A stretch of DNA of 7,041 nucleotides from Mariprofundus sp. (lineage in GTDB: Bacteria > Pseudomonadota > Zetaproteobacteria > Mariprofundales > Mariprofundaceae): NCBI GenBank assembly GCA_015485035.1, contig WFUI01000063.1, forward strand, positions 1-7,041. Reading direction: 5' to 3'. A model generated the notes under the pieces. The model saw only the letters and a list, made by a program, of their open reading frames with translations. It was not told the origin of the DNA and searched no databases. The translations under genes were made by a program, and so were the position numbers. Below, one piece after another: positions 5,649-7,041 of the stretch (position 1 is its first letter; every line of letters starts with the position of its first letter).

Positions 5649-7041
5649 ATGAGTACATCCACAATGAGAGCAAATTTCCTCTCATTCAAAAGCCGCGCAA
5701 AAATTCTGCACATGACCTGGTTTGCATTTTTTGTGACTTTTCTGGTCTGGTTCAGTCACGCACCGTTGTTACTGGCTATTCAGGAATCGCTGGGTTTATC
5801 CGACCAACAAATCAAAACATTACTGATTCTGAATGTGGCTCTGACCATACCGGCACGCATCATCACCGGCATGCTGGTCGATCACTTCGGGCCGCGAAAA
5901 ATGTATTCAGGCATGTTGCTGCTCACCGCCATCCTGTGTTTCTTCTTTGCCATGGCCACCAGTTTCGAAGCGCTGGCGCTGGCTCGTTTCCTGCTGGGTT
6001 TTGTCGGTGCCGGATTTGTGATTGGCATACGCATGATCAGCGAATGGTATCCGGCCAAACAGCTGGGCCTGGCGGAAGGAATTTATAAAGGCTTCGGCAA
6101 TGTAGGTTCTGCTGCCGCTGCCATCACCCTGCCTACGCTTGCTGTATTATTCGGCGGCGATGACGGATGGCGTTATGCCACTGCTGTTACAGGAGCGATC
6201 GCACTGGTTTATGCAGTCATTTATTATATTTCCGTCACCGACACACCGGCCGGTTCCACCTATTTCCGCCCCAATAAATCCGGCGGACTGGAAGTTTCCA
6301 GCAAAAAGGATTATTTCTTTTACCTGCTGATGAATATCCCGATGTATCTGGCTATGGCCGTACTGGTCTGGAAAGTAGCCGGTCTGGGCTTAATCAGCGA
6401 TATCGCTGCCGATATTATTTATGCTGCTTTATTTGTCATTTATGCTTTTCAGGCCAGTCAAATTCATAAAGTGAACAAAGATATTTTTGTCAAACCCGTG
6501 CCTGAAATTCATCGTTATAAATTCAAGCAGGTCGCCATATTAAGTGTCGCTTATGCTGTAACCTTTGGCACCGAACTCTCTGTTGTCTCCATGTTGCCCC
6601 TGTTCTTTAAAGAGACTTTCATGCTGCCTGTCGCCATAGCCGGTATTTTCGGTGCCTGTTTTGCCGCGACCGATATCCTGTCCTGCCCTTCCGGCGGCTT
6701 TATCAGTGATAAATTCGGTCGCAAACGTTCGTTAGTGCTGCTGCTGATCGGCGCTGCTATCGGATTTTTCGGCATGTCACAAATCACCGGCGACTGGCCG
6801 ATTGCCATGGCTGTAGCTCTGATGATGCTCAGTTCACTCTGTCTCGGAGCTGCGGCAGGCTGCGTATTTGCTGTCGTCCCCCTGATTAAGCGGCGTTTAA
6901 CCGGCCAGATTGCCGGTATGGTCGGCGCATACGGCAATATTGGCGCAGTGGTATTCCTGACTGTCTTTTCGCTGGTGCCCGCTGATGTGTTTTTCATGGT
7001 CATTGCAGGCGGCATTGCCTTTGCTGCTGTTTGCTCCATGC
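5649..7041 (+). CDS. nrtP: Nitrate/nitrite transporter, MFS NNP family (NarK/NrtP type; 3' end beyond window)
   Basis: Inner-membrane nitrate importer of the nitrate-nitrite porter family. 464 codons are visible and the last 30-50 are probably missing. It closely recalls cyanobacterial NrtP in WFAFFVTFLVWF, TLLILNVALTIPARIITGMLVDHFGPR, GFVIGIRMISEWYP and GTELSVVSMLPLFF. Family signatures appear as GFGNVGSA (149-155, transmembrane segment 5 area) and GAYGNIGAVVFL (426-437, segment 11 area). The cytoplasmic MFS motif is GGFISDKFGRKR (349-360). R70 in segment 2 matches the conserved substrate-binding arginine. The equivalent arginine of segment 8, in the family motif SRPSGG, is Cys346 here (SCPSGG). 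The start at 5649 is chosen because AAGGAGA lies 8 nt before it; the next ATG (5664) lacks a well-placed site. The gene is divergent from nirBD-nasA, under its own sigma-54 promoter. Confidence 0.93.
   Translation, partial: MSTSTMRANFLSFKSRAKILHMTWFAFFVTFLVWFSHAPLLLAIQESLGLSDQQIKTLLILNVALTIPARIITGMLVDHFGPRKMYSGMLLLTAILCFFFAMATSFEALALARFLLGFVGAGFVIGIRMISEWYPAKQLGLAEGIYKGFGNVGSAAAAITLPTLAVLFGGDDGWRYATAVTGAIALVYAVIYYISVTDTPAGSTYFRPNKSGGLEVSSKKDYFFYLLMNIPMYLAMAVLVWKVAGLGLISDIAADIIYAALFVIYAFQASQIHKVNKDIFVKPVPEIHRYKFKQVAILSVAYAVTFGTELSVVSMLPLFFKETFMLPVAIAGIFGACFAATDILSCPSGGFISDKFGRKRSLVLLLIGAAIGFFGMSQITGDWPIAMAVALMMLSSLCLGAAAGCVFAVVPLIKRRLTGQIAGMVGAYGNIGAVVFLTVFSLVPADVFFMVIAGGIAFAAVCSM

Noticed and set aside
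6551..7039. A 162-codon minus-strand frame opposite the transporter
   Set aside because: It is low-complexity in Ala, Thr and Pro, as expected from reading a hydrophobic membrane gene backwards, and has no supporting motif.

Overview
This window holds most of a bacterial nitrate-assimilation locus. Three genes lie on the minus strand in the order nirB, nirD, nasA. They encode the large and small subunits of NAD(P)H-dependent siroheme nitrite reductase and the molybdenum catalytic subunit of assimilatory nitrate reductase. nasA runs off the left edge. A divergent plus-strand gene encodes a NarK/NrtP-type nitrate transporter of the major facilitator superfamily and runs off the right edge. Together they give nitrate uptake, nitrate to nitrite (NasA), and nitrite to ammonium (NirBD). 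The organism looks like a proteobacterium with roughly 50% GC, possibly a marine or freshwater gamma- or zetaproteobacterium. That placement is an inference from gene content and protein style.

Layout: positions 1-2476 are nasA (minus, 825 codons visible, 3' end missing). Positions 2477-2601 are a 125-bp gap dominated by a long imperfect hairpin of the type with arms containing ACCACAAAGACAC. Positions 2602-2925 are nirD and 2928-5387 are nirB, separated by only 2 bp. Positions 5388-5648 are a divergent control region. Positions 5649-7041 are the transporter gene (464 codons visible).

The control region is the most informative non-coding part. It carries a perfect-consensus sigma-54 (-24/-12) promoter facing the transporter and a one-mismatch sigma-54 promoter facing nirBD-nasA. 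About 150 bp lie between them, holding two clear dyads that could bind activators. This points to nitrogen control through RpoN and an enhancer-binding protein on both arms of the locus.

I see no unknown defence or mobile system. The points that depart from the textbook are: a cysteine where the family has a substrate-binding arginine in the transporter (residue 346), a second complete four-cysteine BFD-type cluster site in NirB, a full Rieske ligand set in NirD, a NirB-like module near the C-terminus of NasA, and the hairpin repeat inserted inside the operon.
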